Source: Nitrospira sp. (lineage in GTDB: Bacteria > Nitrospirota > Nitrospiria > Nitrospirales > Nitrospiraceae). From it: a DNA stretch of 64,000 nt. The stretch lies in NCBI GenBank assembly GCA_024331125.1, contig JANDJI010000004.1, positions 248,001-312,000 of the forward strand, in the 5' to 3' direction. Position 1 is the stretch's first letter; each line of letters opens with the position of its first letter. Shown here piece after piece: positions 63,654 to 64,000 of this stretch. Position numbers and translations under genes: made by a program. The notes under the pieces are model-generated. The model searched no databases and was not told the DNA's origin. It saw nothing but the letters and a program-made list of their open reading frames with translations.

Positions 63654-64000
63654 ATGACCATCACGACGAATCCGAACACCGAGCGCGATGCCGCCGATTC
63701 CCGCAAGACCCTGCTGGTCGGCGTCAATGATCTGTTCTTTTACGCCAAAATCCGCGAAGCCCTGTTGCCGCACGGCTACCGATTGGAAAAGGCCCGGTCG
63801 CAGGATGACATCGAGGAAAAAGCGTCGGCCATACACCCCGTCGCGGTGCTCCTCGACATGAACGATCTGGCCATCGATGCCTTTCAGGCCCTGAAGATGC
63901 TCAAGGAAGACCGTCGCTTCACCGCGATCCCCGTGCTGGCCTACGCCAGCCACGAGGACGTCGAGACGTGGAACAGAGCCCGAACGCTCGGCGTCGATCG
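63654..64000 (+). CDS. Receiver-like protein, 3' truncated by the window edge
   Basis: An open frame of 115 complete codons running off the right edge. It reads as a CheY-like fold: TLLVGVNDLFFYAKIREALLPHGY, VAVLLDMNDLAIDAFQALKMLKED, TAIPVLAYAS. The acidic pair after beta-1 is missing (VGVND), although an Asp is kept in LLDMND, so phosphorylation is doubtful. AGAGAA lies upstream of ATG 63654. It begins 107 bases after the TPR gene. Confidence 0.7.
   Translation, partial: MTITTNPNTERDAADSRKTLLVGVNDLFFYAKIREALLPHGYRLEKARSQDDIEEKASAIHPVAVLLDMNDLAIDAFQALKMLKEDRRFTAIPVLAYASHEDVETWNRARTLGVD

Overview
The window is 64 kb of gene-dense, GC-rich (about 60%) bacterial chromosome from a Gram-negative with an outer membrane: it has a complete Tol-Pal set, a TonB-dependent receptor, lipoproteins and periplasmic c-type cytochromes. 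The gene mix suggests a member of the Nitrospirota, most likely Nitrospira. Pointers are molybdenum-cofactor genes beside a NapC-like multiheme cytochrome, a small four-cysteine protein of a kind I associate with Nitrospira, a two-domain THI4-type thiazole synthase, and a tol-pal/mutL/miaA/mtnP run. There is no rRNA or nxr gene here, so this is an inference. I see no prophage, insertion sequence or CRISPR array.

Layout. 1-7.7 kb: a partial APC permease, a secreted PKD/Ig-like protein, an HExxH enzyme resembling peptide beta-hydroxylases, a small zinc-ribbon-like protein, RqcH, an odd receiver protein and a 2OG-Fe(II) oxygenase. 7.9-16.4 kb (minus): an RRM protein, then a run reading htrA, tatC, mrp, moeA, mobB, six-heme cytochrome, ABC ATPase, ABC permease. 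This looks like a maturation cluster for exported molybdo/redox enzymes. 16.6-20.3 kb: a lipoprotein with a dead caspase fold broken by an in-frame stop, an orphan antitoxin-like gene, a small secreted protein and a monoheme cytochrome c with a clear promoter.

20.6-33.6 kb (minus) is one long run, read in transcription order: tolQ, tolR, tonB/tolA, tolB, pal, two cpoB-like genes, mutL, miaA, mtnP, a PfkB kinase, a TPR lipoprotein and rodZ. Upstream lie tRNA-Asp and tRNA-Val behind a good promoter, and xerD. 35.3-39.7 kb: an LpoA-like TPR/substrate-binding protein, an M50 protease overlapping trpS, and an SRPBCC protein. 40.0-45.2 kb (plus): a tightly overlapping set of receiver, TonB-dependent receptor, substrate-binding protein and histidine kinase, with phased repeats upstream. 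It looks like an outer-membrane-to-kinase sensory system.

45.3-59.7 kb: a fused LplT-PlsC-Aas lipid enzyme, an amidohydrolase, a hybrid kinase with a DosS-like GAF domain, a helix-hairpin-helix lipoprotein, uppP, a DUF2024 gene, lspA-ileS and nadA. 59.9-64 kb: a promoter, TPP riboswitch and terminator controlling thiC and a THI4-type thiazole synthase, then a TPR protein and a truncated receiver-like gene. Four intergenic gaps carry degenerate heptanucleotide arrays of consensus GACRAYY.
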